Origin: an uncultured Lachnospiraceae bacterium
Lineage (GTDB): Bacteria; Bacillota; Clostridia; Lachnospirales; Lachnospiraceae
Length of the DNA: 8,025 nt
Reading direction: 5' to 3'
Assembly (NCBI GenBank): GCA_902766655.1
Contig: CACXEL010000093.1
Location: forward strand, 1 to 8,025
Shown here: positions 1-6,304 of the stretch, piece after piece
Layout: the number at the start of each line of letters is the position of its first letter
How positions within the stretch are numbered: the stretch's first letter is position 1
Notes under the pieces: model-generated
The model's input: only the letters and a program-made list of their open reading frames with translations
What the model was told of the DNA's origin: nothing
The model's database searches: none
Program-made: the position numbers and the translations under genes

Positions 1-1
1 C

Positions 2-511
2 CGGCAGGAATCCGCCGCCGCGGCCAATCCGGCTCAATATCGACCGGACCCCGTCTCCCCCGCCGAAGGACTCTCTGCCCGGCTCGCCCTTCTCGCCGGC
101 TGCGAAGTCCTGAGCCATGAATGGACGGAGGCGGTCGACCGGGTCAGGGCTGCCTTTTCCCGGCAGGAGCCGGACTGGGCGGCCTTTATGGAGCAGCTCT
201 ACTACCCGCGCCAGGTGGACTACGAGCACCTGCTCGTCTATTTCCTCTTCCGCTACATGCCCCGGGCTGCCTACGACTTCGATGCGGCGGGGAAGATGGC
301 CTTCGCGGTCTTTGCCACGCTGGTCGTCCGCGACCTGGACTGGGCGGTCTTTGTGGAGAACGGAGGTCACTTTTCCATAACGGACCGGATCCGCACCGCC
401 GGCATCGTCTCCCGCGAGATCGAGCACTCCGACTATAACCTGGACACCCTCTTCGAGGATATCGCCTTCGACGAAAACTTCCACGCGGAGGGTCTCATCC
501 GGCAGCTGTGA
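2..511 (+). CDS. FliB-like flagellin lysine-N-methylase, C-terminal part (5' end outside window)
   Basis: An open frame enters from the left edge with no stop and ends at TGA 509-511, giving 169 visible residues; the first internal Met (at 188) is in the middle of conserved sequence, so the true start lies upstream. The visible part resembles the C-terminal region of the flagellin lysine-N-methylase (FliB) family common in Clostridia: an aromatic block (YEHLLVYFLFRYMPRAAYD), a hydrophobic helix (KMAFAVFATLVVRDLD), then a late motif SREIEHSDYNLDTL. Members of this family usually begin with a CxxCxxxCC cysteine cluster and methylate lysines on flagellin; that N-terminus would be outside the window and cannot be checked. 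No flagellar gene is visible here, so the substrate is open and it may be a paralogue of FliB. A hairpin terminator follows after 12 nt. The family call rests on recall of the tail pattern, not on a catalytic motif. Confidence 0.72.
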   Translation, partial: RQESAAAANPAQYRPDPVSPAEGLSARLALLAGCEVLSHEWTEAVDRVRAAFSRQEPDWAAFMEQLYYPRQVDYEHLLVYFLFRYMPRAAYDFDAAGKMAFAVFATLVVRDLDWAVFVENGGHFSITDRIRTAGIVSREIEHSDYNLDTLFEDIAFDENFHAEGLIRQL

Positions 512-523
512 GGGAAAAAATGC

Positions 524-553
524 ACAGAGCCTTCGGACGAAGGCTCTGTTTTT
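524..553. terminator. Bidirectional rho-independent terminator between convergent genes
   Basis: Perfect inverted repeat: ACAGAGCCTTCG (524-535) pairs with CGAAGGCTCTGT (538-549), a 12-bp stem closed over GA, with the T-run 549-553 on the + strand. On the - strand the same stem is followed, four bases on, by a T6 run (the A6 at 515-520). It therefore ends the FliB-like gene on the + strand, and can also stop transcripts of the convergent kinase gene on the - strand. Confidence 0.85.
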
Positions 554-560
554 GTGCCTG

Positions 561-620
561 TAAAACAGCTTTGACGCCGCCGTCAGCAGATGCCCAAGGG
601 CGCCGATCGATTATCAAAGC
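561..620 (-). terminator. Possible second terminator for the kinase transcript
   Basis: On the - strand GCTTTGA (620-614) and TCAAAGC (574-568) form a 7-bp stem, followed immediately by TGTTTTA. The 39-nt interior can form smaller GC stems (for example CGCC 575-578 with GGCG 599-602). The T tract is short and interrupted, so this is a weaker candidate than the 524-553 hairpin further downstream. Confidence 0.3.
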
Positions 621-676
621 GGCAGGTTCCGAAACGAGTTCACCCGATTGGAAACGGCCTGCGCAGCTCCCGGTCT

Positions 677-2683
677 TTACTCCTTCCTCTCCCTGCGGCC
701 CTTGTCCTGAGCGCCCAGGACCGGCTTTCCACTGAAAATGCAGTTCATTACATACAGGATTTCCTCCATCCTGACCGGCTTGGCCACGTATCCGTTCATG
801 CCTGCCTGCCGGGCGTTCTCCCGGTCCTCAGTGAAGGCGTTGGCGCTGACGCCGACCACCGGCGTGGCGGCCTTTTTCCTGTCTGCCAGAGCGCGGATCC
901 GGCGGGTGGCCTCCAGGCCGTCCATCTCCGGCATCCGGATATCCATGAGCACACAGTCGTACCAGCCGGCCTCCCTGTCCTTGATCATGGCGAGAGCCAT
1001 GCTGCCGTCGGAAGCCTCCTCCGCTATAAGGCCATATTTTTCAGCTATCTTCCGGATGATCATCCTGTTCAGGGCATTGTCCTCCACGATCAGGATGCGC
1101 TTGCCCGCATAGTTCACCTGTCCGGCGACCTCTTTCTCTTCCCTCTCAGGTTCCGCCCTGGCTGTGTTCGGGTCCATAAGAGCCAGCTCCACGTAGACGG
1201 AAAATACAGACCCCTTCCCGGGCTCACTCACGACCCGGACAGTGCCTCCGGCCAGGTTCACCAGCTGGCGGACGATGGACAAACCAAGGCCGTTGCCTTC
1301 ATTTGTCTTGCTGAAGGGGTTGCTCTCCTGCTCGAAGGGTTCGAAGACCCTCTTGCGGAATGCCTCGCTGATGCCGCACCCATTGTCCTCCACACTGAAG
1401 ACGAAGGCGCCGTAGCCGTCGACCTGGCAGGTCTTCTGAACGACCTTCAGGATGATCCTTCCTCCCTCCGGTGTGAATTTGATGGCATTCTGGACCAGAT
1501 TGGTCAGGACCTGGGTCAGCCTCTGGCGGTCACAGCTCACCATGGTATCCACCAGGCCGGACGTGTCCACGATAAAGTTCTGGCTCCTGGCCTCGGCCAT
1601 GGGCAGCATGATGGTGCCCACCTCCCGGATGAGAGCCGGAAGATCCTCGGGCTGATCCTCCAGCATGACCCGGCCGCTCTCGATCCGGACCAGGTCCAGG
1701 ACCTTGTTGACAAGGCCCAGCATATGAGCACTGGACATTCGGATCTTCTCCAGGTAGTCCCGCATCTCCTTCTCCGGGACGCCCTCGTCCAGAGCCAGGC
1801 GGGTGAAGCCCATGATGGCGTTCATGGGCGTGCGGATGTCGTGGGACATGTTGGAGAGGAAGGCCGTCTTGGCGTCGTTGGCCTGCCTGGCCTCCTTGAG
1901 GGCGATCTCCAGGGCCTCCAGGGCCTTGTCACGCTCCATATGGAGGCGATGGATCACCGTCCGGTCGTCCTCCAGCTTCTTGAAGCACATAAGAGCCCGG
2001 GTCGGACGTCCAGTGTCGTCCCTGGTCGAGACACGGAACTCCACCGCCCGCCACTTGTCCTGGCCGACCGAGTAGCAGATCTCAAAGCTGTCATCCTCCG
2101 ACAGCCTCTCCACGATATTGGGAATGGATCCCTCCCGGATCCGCCATTCGGCCAGCCCCTTGTCCAGCCGCTCCCGGCAGTACTGCTCGTTGAGCTCGGA
2201 ATAGACGCCTCCCGGGGGCAGGCCCAGCGTGCCCTCGTTCGAAGAGTACACCAGCCGGCTCCGGTCCCGGATCAGGTCCACCTCAAACACCAGCATATAT
2301 CTGGAAATGAGGGCATTCACCACACCTTCCGTCCCCTCCGACTTGCAGATGGTCTCCACCACACAGTTCAGCTCGCGGCCGCCCGGCATGGCCAGCTTTA
2401 CCGGGATCGACTGGATTCCGACGGGCTCCCCTTCCAGGATGTCCTCCTTGGTGCGGCGCCGGCACCGCTGCCGTGCGTCCAGGCTGGTGCAGTTGGTGCA
2501 GCGCTCCAGGGTTCCCCAGATGCTGTAGCAGGGAGGGCCGTACCGGATATTTCCGTCGTTGCAGGTGGAAATGTCGATCTCCCGGCATGCCACAGGTTCG
2601 ACCAGGCGGGCCGCGTCGTAGAGGCCGCGAAGATTGTCGAGCAGGGTATTCATTTCCGAAAGCGTGTATGTCTTGATCTCCAT
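677..2683 (-). CDS. Cytosolic hybrid sensor histidine kinase/response regulator with cysteine-rich N-terminus
   Basis: A 668-residue protein with no membrane segment. Numbered from the chosen start: residues 1-115 are Cys-rich (C33, C41, C52, C62, C65, C74, then C107, C113) and contain the pattern CYSIW followed by RCTNC; about 120-236 looks like a second, PAS-like sensor region; about 240-272 is a charged helical linker. Then come a HisKA domain with phospho-acceptor H281 in SHDIRTPMNAI, and an HATPase_c domain with N-box (NLVQNAIKF, N399), G1 (DNGCG, 433-437), F-box FEPFEQE (447-453) and G2 (GNGLGLS, from 463). A receiver spans about 529-646 with acidic pair E534/D535, phospho-acceptor D581 in LMDIRMP, S613 and K635. 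The tail is short and basic. Start choice: AGGAGG directly abuts the first ATG (2695), leaving no spacer, while the in-frame ATG at 2683 sits 12 nt downstream, so I prefer 2683. By family, phosphate should pass from H281 to D581; no separate output protein or DNA-binding domain is seen. It lies downstream of the aminotransferase gene on the same strand. The ligand is unknown. Confidence 0.93.
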   Translation of the reverse strand: MEIKTYTLSEMNTLLDNLRGLYDAARLVEPVACREIDISTCNDGNIRYGPPCYSIWGTLERCTNCTSLDARQRCRRRTKEDILEGEPVGIQSIPVKLAMPGGRELNCVVETICKSEGTEGVVNALISRYMLVFEVDLIRDRSRLVYSSNEGTLGLPPGGVYSELNEQYCRERLDKGLAEWRIREGSIPNIVERLSEDDSFEICYSVGQDKWRAVEFRVSTRDDTGRPTRALMCFKKLEDDRTVIHRLHMERDKALEALEIALKEARQANDAKTAFLSNMSHDIRTPMNAIMGFTRLALDEGVPEKEMRDYLEKIRMSSAHMLGLVNKVLDLVRIESGRVMLEDQPEDLPALIREVGTIMLPMAEARSQNFIVDTSGLVDTMVSCDRQRLTQVLTNLVQNAIKFTPEGGRIILKVVQKTCQVDGYGAFVFSVEDNGCGISEAFRKRVFEPFEQESNPFSKTNEGNGLGLSIVRQLVNLAGGTVRVVSEPGKGSVFSVYVELALMDPNTARAEPEREEKEVAGQVNYAGKRILIVEDNALNRMIIRKIAEKYGLIAEEASDGSMALAMIKDREAGWYDCVLMDIRMPEMDGLEATRRIRALADRKKAATPVVGVSANAFTEDRENARQAGMNGYVAKPVRMEEILYVMNCIFSGKPVLGAQDKGRRERKE

Positions 2684-2695
2684 AGCCAGTCTCAT

Positions 2696-2703
2696 CCTCC
2701 TTT
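2696..2703 (-). promoter_or_regulatory. Strong Shine-Dalgarno that decides the kinase start
   Basis: On the - strand AAAGGAGG is followed at once by ATG (2695) and, 12 nt later, by a second in-frame ATG (2683). A ribosome bound to this site cannot normally use an ATG with zero spacing, which favours the second start even though its spacing is slightly long. Confidence 0.6.
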
Positions 2704-2727
2704 CGGTTTTTCAAGATTGCGCCGTCT

Positions 2728-2790
2728 CCGCCCTGACAGCCGGAGGGCGGCTGGCAGCATTTACTCTCAACCGGCGGGCTGTTCCCGCCG
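2728..2790 (-). other. Two GC-rich intercistronic hairpins
   Basis: In the gap between the aminotransferase stop and the kinase start are two perfect 7-bp stems: CGGCGGG (2772-2778) with CCCGCCG (2784-2790) over a 5-nt loop, and CCGCCCT (2728-2734) with AGGGCGG (2744-2750) over a 9-nt loop. Neither is followed by a T run on the - strand, so they are not ordinary terminators. They could stabilise or process the shared mRNA or reduce read-through. No convincing promoter for the kinase is visible in this gap. Confidence 0.4.
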
Positions 2791-2800
2791 TTCTCCCCTC

Positions 2801-4003
2801 TCAGATCAGCACATATCTGGCGAGTCTCTCCGCCGCCTCCCGGATCCGGCTCTCGGGGGAGGCCAGGTTCATGCGCACGGTGCACTCGCCGCCGAAGGGT
2901 CTGCCGTCCTGGATGGCCACGCCCACGCGCCAGGCTGCCGCGAGCAGTTCGTCCAGGGTCTTCCCGTGTTCTTCGCACCAGTGGGTGCAGTCCAGGAACA
3001 TCATGTAGGTCCCCTCGGGTTCGGAGAACTCGATGCCGGGGGCATTTTTCCGCAGACACCCGCTCATGATCCGGACGTTACCGGCGATGACCTGGGAGAG
3101 TTCATCCACCCACACGCCCCCGTTCTCGCTGAAGGCCGCGATGGCGGCGTGCATGGACAGGACGTTCATGGAATTGTAGCAGGTGACGGACGACTCACGG
3201 AGGACCCGGCTCCTGAGCCAGGGATCGTAGATGACGTGGTAGCTCCCGATGAGGCCTGCCAGGTTGAAGGTCTTGGACGGGGCATAGAAGGCTGCCGTGT
3301 GGCTGCGGGCGTAATCGCTGACCGACTGGGTCGGAATGTGGGTGTGCCCCGGCAGGATGATGTCGGACCAGATCTCGTCGGAAATGACGTAGACCTGGTG
3401 CCTCTCAAAGATGTCCATGGCCCGCTCGATCTCCTCCCGCGTCCAGACGCGGCCGCAGGGGTTGTGGGGGGAGCAGAAAACGGCGGCGCGGATGTCATTT
3501 TCCACGATTCTCCGCTCCATGTCCTCATAGTCCATGCGCCAGACGCCGGCCCCGTCGCGGCGGAGGGGGCTGTGGACGATCCGGTAGCCGTTGCCGGTCA
3601 GGGCACCCGTGAAACCGATGTAGGTGGGCGAGTGGAGCAGGACCTTGTCGCCCCGGGTACAGACCGCGTTCAGGGCGGAAATGACGCCCCCCAGCACACC
3701 GTTCTCATAGCCGATGGCTTCCCGGGTCAGTCCCTGCACGCCGTTCCGCTTCTCCTGCCAGCCGATGATGGCCTTATAGTACTCGTCGCTCGTCCCGTAA
3801 TAGCCGAAGGCGGGGTGCCTGGCTCTCAGAATGACAGCCTCCTGGATGTCAGGCAGCGTCGGAAAATTCATATCCGCCACCCACATGGGGATGGCGTCCC
3901 AGCCCTCTTCGGGCGCGCCGGGGCAGCCTGGCTTTCCCAGACCGTCCACCGCGATGGCATCTCTGCCGGACCGCTCCAGAATACTGGTAAAATCGTAAGT
4001 CAT
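2801..4003 (-). CDS. MalY/PatB-type PLP-dependent aminotransferase / cystathionine beta-lyase
   Basis: A full-length 400-residue fold-type I PLP enzyme, the usual length for the family. Visible signposts: IPMWVADMNFPT (38-49), typical of the MalY/PatB branch; FGYYG (67-70) and the following substrate-pocket segment; SPHNPCGRVW with N181; D209 in SDEIWSDI, which would contact the PLP ring nitrogen; PLP Schiff-base lysine K244 in APSKTFNLAG; and R378 in VRMNLA, the expected substrate-carboxylate arginine. Family members cleave C-S bonds of cystathionine or cysteine conjugates, releasing pyruvate, ammonia and a thiol; in Escherichia coli MalY also represses the maltose regulator. An aminotransferase activity on another amino acid cannot be excluded. 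The protein is soluble and cytosolic. The start is well supported: GGAGG lies 7 nt before the ATG at 4003. It is the first gene after the divergent promoter, and the hybrid kinase follows 117 nt downstream. Confidence 0.92.
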   Translation of the reverse strand: MTYDFTSILERSGRDAIAVDGLGKPGCPGAPEEGWDAIPMWVADMNFPTLPDIQEAVILRARHPAFGYYGTSDEYYKAIIGWQEKRNGVQGLTREAIGYENGVLGGVISALNAVCTRGDKVLLHSPTYIGFTGALTGNGYRIVHSPLRRDGAGVWRMDYEDMERRIVENDIRAAVFCSPHNPCGRVWTREEIERAMDIFERHQVYVISDEIWSDIILPGHTHIPTQSVSDYARSHTAAFYAPSKTFNLAGLIGSYHVIYDPWLRSRVLRESSVTCYNSMNVLSMHAAIAAFSENGGVWVDELSQVIAGNVRIMSGCLRKNAPGIEFSEPEGTYMMFLDCTHWCEEHGKTLDELLAAAWRVGVAIQDGRPFGGECTVRMNLASPESRIREAAERLARYVLI

Positions 4004-4036
4004 AATTCCACCTCCATCAGGCAGCCATGGTCTGCA

Positions 4037-4067
4037 TTGTCATGAAAACCCTTCAAATTTATGACAG
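4037..4067. promoter_or_regulatory. Dyad/hairpin in the aminotransferase leader
   Basis: TGTCAT (4038-4043) is an exact inverted repeat of ATGACA (4061-4066). With flanking wobble and A-T pairs the stem extends to about 10 pairs (4037-4046 with 4058-4067) around an 11-nt loop. It falls between the predicted - strand transcription start and the aminotransferase start codon, so it could be an operator for a dimeric regulator or an mRNA leader hairpin. No T run follows on the - strand, so it is not a terminator. Confidence 0.35.
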
Positions 4068-4083
4068 ACAGGAGTATTTTTCA

Positions 4084-4112
4084 TGGACTTTTTTTTCATC
4101 CTGCATTATAAT
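4084..4112 (+). promoter_or_regulatory. Sigma-70-type promoter for the M14 peptidase gene
   Basis: TGGACT (4084-4089, four of six matches to TTGACA) and a perfect TATAAT (4107-4112) are separated by 17 nt. The predicted transcription start is near 4119, leaving a leader of about 54 nt before the ATG at 4173. The -10 hexamer overlaps the - strand -10 hexamer. Confidence 0.65.
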
Positions 4113-4139
4113 ATTGAGCCGACTCTTAGTGTATGTCAA
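4105..4139 (-). promoter_or_regulatory. Sigma-70-type promoter for the aminotransferase-kinase unit
   Basis: On the - strand a perfect TATAAT occupies 4110-4105 and a perfect TTGACA occupies 4139-4134. The gap between them is 23 nt, longer than optimal. With a 17-nt spacer the hexamer would be CAATAT (4116-4111), a poor match. Either the TATAAT is used with a weak TACACT-like -35, or the spacing makes this promoter dependent on an activator. Predicted start is near 4098, giving a leader of about 95 nt. Confidence 0.5.
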
Positions 4140-4172
4140 TGAAGAAACCCGACTTTCTTACGGAAGAAACCA

Positions 4173-5483
4173 ATGAAGAAAAAAAACGGCCCAAGGCCCC
4201 TGTTATTGAAAATTCTTCCCTTTCTGATCATAGCGGCGGCAATCGTCTTTCTCCACCAGACGGTCAGCATCGGGGAACAGTCAGATACGGTCTCCGGGGA
4301 AGGCGCGGAGGAAGTGACTGTGGACAGTATTTCCTCCCTGGCCAGCAATATAGGCGATCAGCTGGAGGCAACGGCGACGCCCACCCCGACGCCGACGCCC
4401 ACTCCGACGCCGACACCGACGCCCGAGCCTGTGGACGAGGCGCTCCTGCTTCGGCAGACGCTGGATGACATCAGCACCCACGACATGGCCGGCTACCTCT
4501 CCGAGATGCCCGCCGAGGACTCGGACATTGTCAGCACAGCCACGGAGATCTACACCTACGAGCAGATGGCCAAGGACATCTACTTCCTCTCCCAGCGTTA
4601 TCCCGGTCTCTTCTTCACCAATATCCTGGGGACGACCGTGGACGGCAGGGCCATCTACGAGGTGATCATCGGCAATCCCGCCTCCACCCACCACGTCCTG
4701 ATCCAGTACTCCATCCACGCCAGGGAGTACATCAACACCCTCCTGGCCATGTGCCAGCTGGAGGACTACCTGAAGAACATGACGGCCGGCGCCCTCTACG
4801 GCGAGAAGGCCTACCCGGACCTCTTCTCTGACATCTGCATCCACATGATCCCCTGCTCCAACCCGGACGGCATGACCATCAGCCAGCTGGGAGCGGAGGG
4901 GCTCAGGACCCAGGAGGCCAAAGACACGCTCCAGGCCTGCTATGAATTCGACGTAGCTTCCGGCCGGGCGGGGGACTTTGACACCTACTGCCGGCGCTTC
5001 AAGGCCAACGCCAACGGCGTGGACCTCAACAAGAACTTCGACGTGGGCTGGGACATCTACGCCGGCGGTCCCACGCAGCCTTCCTACGAGGGCTACCACG
5101 GAACGGCGGCCGCCTCCGAGCCGGAGACGCAGGCCATTCTGTCGGTGACCGAGACCTACCCTGTGATCGTGGTCATTTCCTACCACTCGGAGGGTGACAT
5201 CATTTTCTGGAACTACGAGCTGGAGGACGAGCAGCTCCTGGCCTTTAACCAGCAGCTGGCCGACAATCTGGCCATGATCACCGGCTACACCAAACGGATC
5301 TCCAAGAAATACAACGCCAGCCTCTCCGGCGGCTGCTCCGACTACTACGTCTGGGAGGAAGGGCGGATTGCCCTCACCATCGAGACCGGTCAGGACACCT
5401 GCCCGATCCGCATCAACGTCTTCCCCAACATCTGGCGGGACAACCAGTACGTCCTGCCCATGCTGGCCAGCCTCTACGGGTGA
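4173..5483 (+). CDS. Membrane-anchored M14-family zinc carboxypeptidase/endopeptidase
   Basis: A 436-residue protein. Residues 1-9 are basic, 10-27 form a hydrophobic segment with no clear signal-peptidase site (probable signal anchor), 28-68 are acidic/polar, and 69-84 are eight Thr-Pro units, a typical extended linker through the cell wall. The M14 domain covers about 125-436: zinc ligands H182 and E185 in HAREY, the SNPDG block (229-233), NGVDLNKNF (281-289), zinc ligand H338 in SYHSEGD, and catalytic E404 in TIETG. In classical carboxypeptidases the LNRNF Arg binds the substrate carboxylate; here it is K287, which is unusual. The GDIIFW block after H338 is reminiscent of gamma-D-glutamyl-diamino-acid endopeptidases, so a peptidoglycan peptide is a reasonable but unproven substrate. 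It probably acts outside the membrane. The start at 4173 has a modest SD (GGAAG, 6 nt away), and an in-frame stop at 4140-4142 excludes upstream starts. A promoter lies upstream and a hairpin follows the stop. Confidence 0.9.
   Translation: MKKKNGPRPLLLKILPFLIIAAAIVFLHQTVSIGEQSDTVSGEGAEEVTVDSISSLASNIGDQLEATATPTPTPTPTPTPTPTPEPVDEALLLRQTLDDISTHDMAGYLSEMPAEDSDIVSTATEIYTYEQMAKDIYFLSQRYPGLFFTNILGTTVDGRAIYEVIIGNPASTHHVLIQYSIHAREYINTLLAMCQLEDYLKNMTAGALYGEKAYPDLFSDICIHMIPCSNPDGMTISQLGAEGLRTQEAKDTLQACYEFDVASGRAGDFDTYCRRFKANANGVDLNKNFDVGWDIYAGGPTQPSYEGYHGTAAASEPETQAILSVTETYPVIVVISYHSEGDIIFWNYELEDEQLLAFNQQLADNLAMITGYTKRISKKYNASLSGGCSDYYVWEEGRIALTIETGQDTCPIRINVFPNIWRDNQYVLPMLASLYG
4377..4424 (+). repeat. 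Thr-Pro codon repeat (eight TP units)
   Basis: A 48-nt in-frame array of ACN-CCN codon pairs encoding residues 69-84 of the peptidase, a near-perfect hexanucleotide repeat dominated by CCGACG-type units. Such tracts can change length by slippage in whole 6-nt units, altering linker length without breaking the frame. Confidence 0.85.
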
Positions 5484-5504
5484 CCGGCGCATAAGAGAAT
5501 GATC

Positions 5505-5550
5505 AGCGCTCCATTTCTCCGCCGCGCGGCAGGGATGGAGCGTTCCTTTT
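5505..5550 (+). terminator. Terminator-like hairpin after the M14 peptidase gene
   Basis: AGCGCTCCAT (5505-5514) pairs with ATGGAGCGTT (5535-5544), ten pairs including one G-U, with further imperfect pairing and an inner GCC/GGC stem in the 20-nt interior. CCTTTT (5545-5550) follows. The T run is short, so efficiency is uncertain. From here to 5692 I see no gene and no clear promoter, only GC-rich sequence and the ribosome binding site of the next gene. Confidence 0.5.
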
Positions 5551-5692
5551 CGGAAAATGCAGACAGGCGCAGCCCGGCACCCGTGCATATCCCGGATCCG
5601 GCCTGCTGCCTCTTTCTGGCTTCGGCCGGCTTCTGTCCGGTCGGACACATATCTCTACACGGAAAATCGTCACTGCAAGCAAAGGAGTCTCC

Positions 5693-6265
5693 ATGGAATA
5701 CAAAGGTTACCCCGTCGAAATCATCCGCAGCAGCCGGAAAACGCTCTCGCTGGAGATCGCGCCAGGCCCCTCCATCCGTGTCCGGGCGCCTTACCGGATG
5801 CCTCTCCGTGAGATCACAGCCTTCATGCGCCAGAAATCCTCCTGGCTGGACGACCATCTCGCAAAAGCCGCCCGGCGGGAAGAACGCGTCGAAGCCGCGG
5901 GCACCTTACCGGAAGCCGAGCTTGACCGCCTGGGAGACCTGGCCGTCGACTATTTCAGCGCGGGCGTCGCCAGGCTGGCCCCCAAGGTGGGCGTCACCTA
6001 CGGCAGGATCACCATCCGCTGGCAGAAGACCCGCTGGGGCAGCTGCTCCTCCAAGGGCAACCTCAACTTCAACGCCCTGCTCATGCTGGCGCCGCCGGAG
6101 GTCCGGGACTACGTCATCGTCCACGAGCTCTGCCACCGGCTGGAGATGAACCACTCTCCCCGCTTCTGGGCCGAGGTCGCCCGGGTCATGCCGGGCTATC
6201 GGGACCAGCTGAAGTGGCTCAAGGTCCACGGAAGCGAGCTCATGGTGGCAGCAGGACTCAGGTAA
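5693..6265 (+). CDS. YgjP-like (DUF45/M48-type) HExxH metalloprotein
   Basis: A 190-residue soluble protein matching the YgjP/DUF45 family in length and layout. The N-terminal part carries RSSRKTLSLEI (12-22) and basic strands. The conserved core holds KTRWGSCSSKGNLNFN (112-127), followed by APPEVRDYVIVHELCH with the zinc motif H144-E145-x-x-H148, and the likely third ligand H154 in EMNHSPRFW. Family members are annotated as metal-dependent hydrolases or putative peptidases; a nucleotide (UTP) pyrophosphatase role has been reported for the E. coli homologue, so peptidase activity should not be assumed. The start is supported by AAAGGAG five nt before the ATG. It lies downstream of the M14 terminator-like hairpin, 209 nt from that gene, so it may be separately transcribed, although I cannot point to its promoter. 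Confidence 0.92.
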   Translation: MEYKGYPVEIIRSSRKTLSLEIAPGPSIRVRAPYRMPLREITAFMRQKSSWLDDHLAKAARREERVEAAGTLPEAELDRLGDLAVDYFSAGVARLAPKVGVTYGRITIRWQKTRWGSCSSKGNLNFNALLMLAPPEVRDYVIVHELCHRLEMNHSPRFWAEVARVMPGYRDQLKWLKVHGSELMVAAGLR

Positions 6266-6304
6266 GACACCTCCGGTCACTAAGCAGTATACCATAATTC
6301 CCAC

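Noticed and set aside
508..735. A 75-codon + strand frame after the FliB-like gene
   Set aside because: It runs through the terminator hairpin and into the antisense of the kinase 3' end; composition is unlike a protein and no start signal is seen.
590..4045. A 1151-codon + strand frame opposite the kinase and aminotransferase genes
   Set aside because: It is antisense to two genes with complete, ordered family motifs. Its product is rich in His, Gly, Val, Asp and Arg with no recognisable domain, as expected from the mirror frame of GC-rich codons, and its start has no ribosome binding site.
4281..5648. A 455-codon - strand frame opposite the M14 peptidase
   Set aside because: Antisense shadow of a gene with intact catalytic residues; its sequence is repetitive Val/Gly/Asp/His and includes the antisense of the Thr-Pro repeat as an Arg-rich run.
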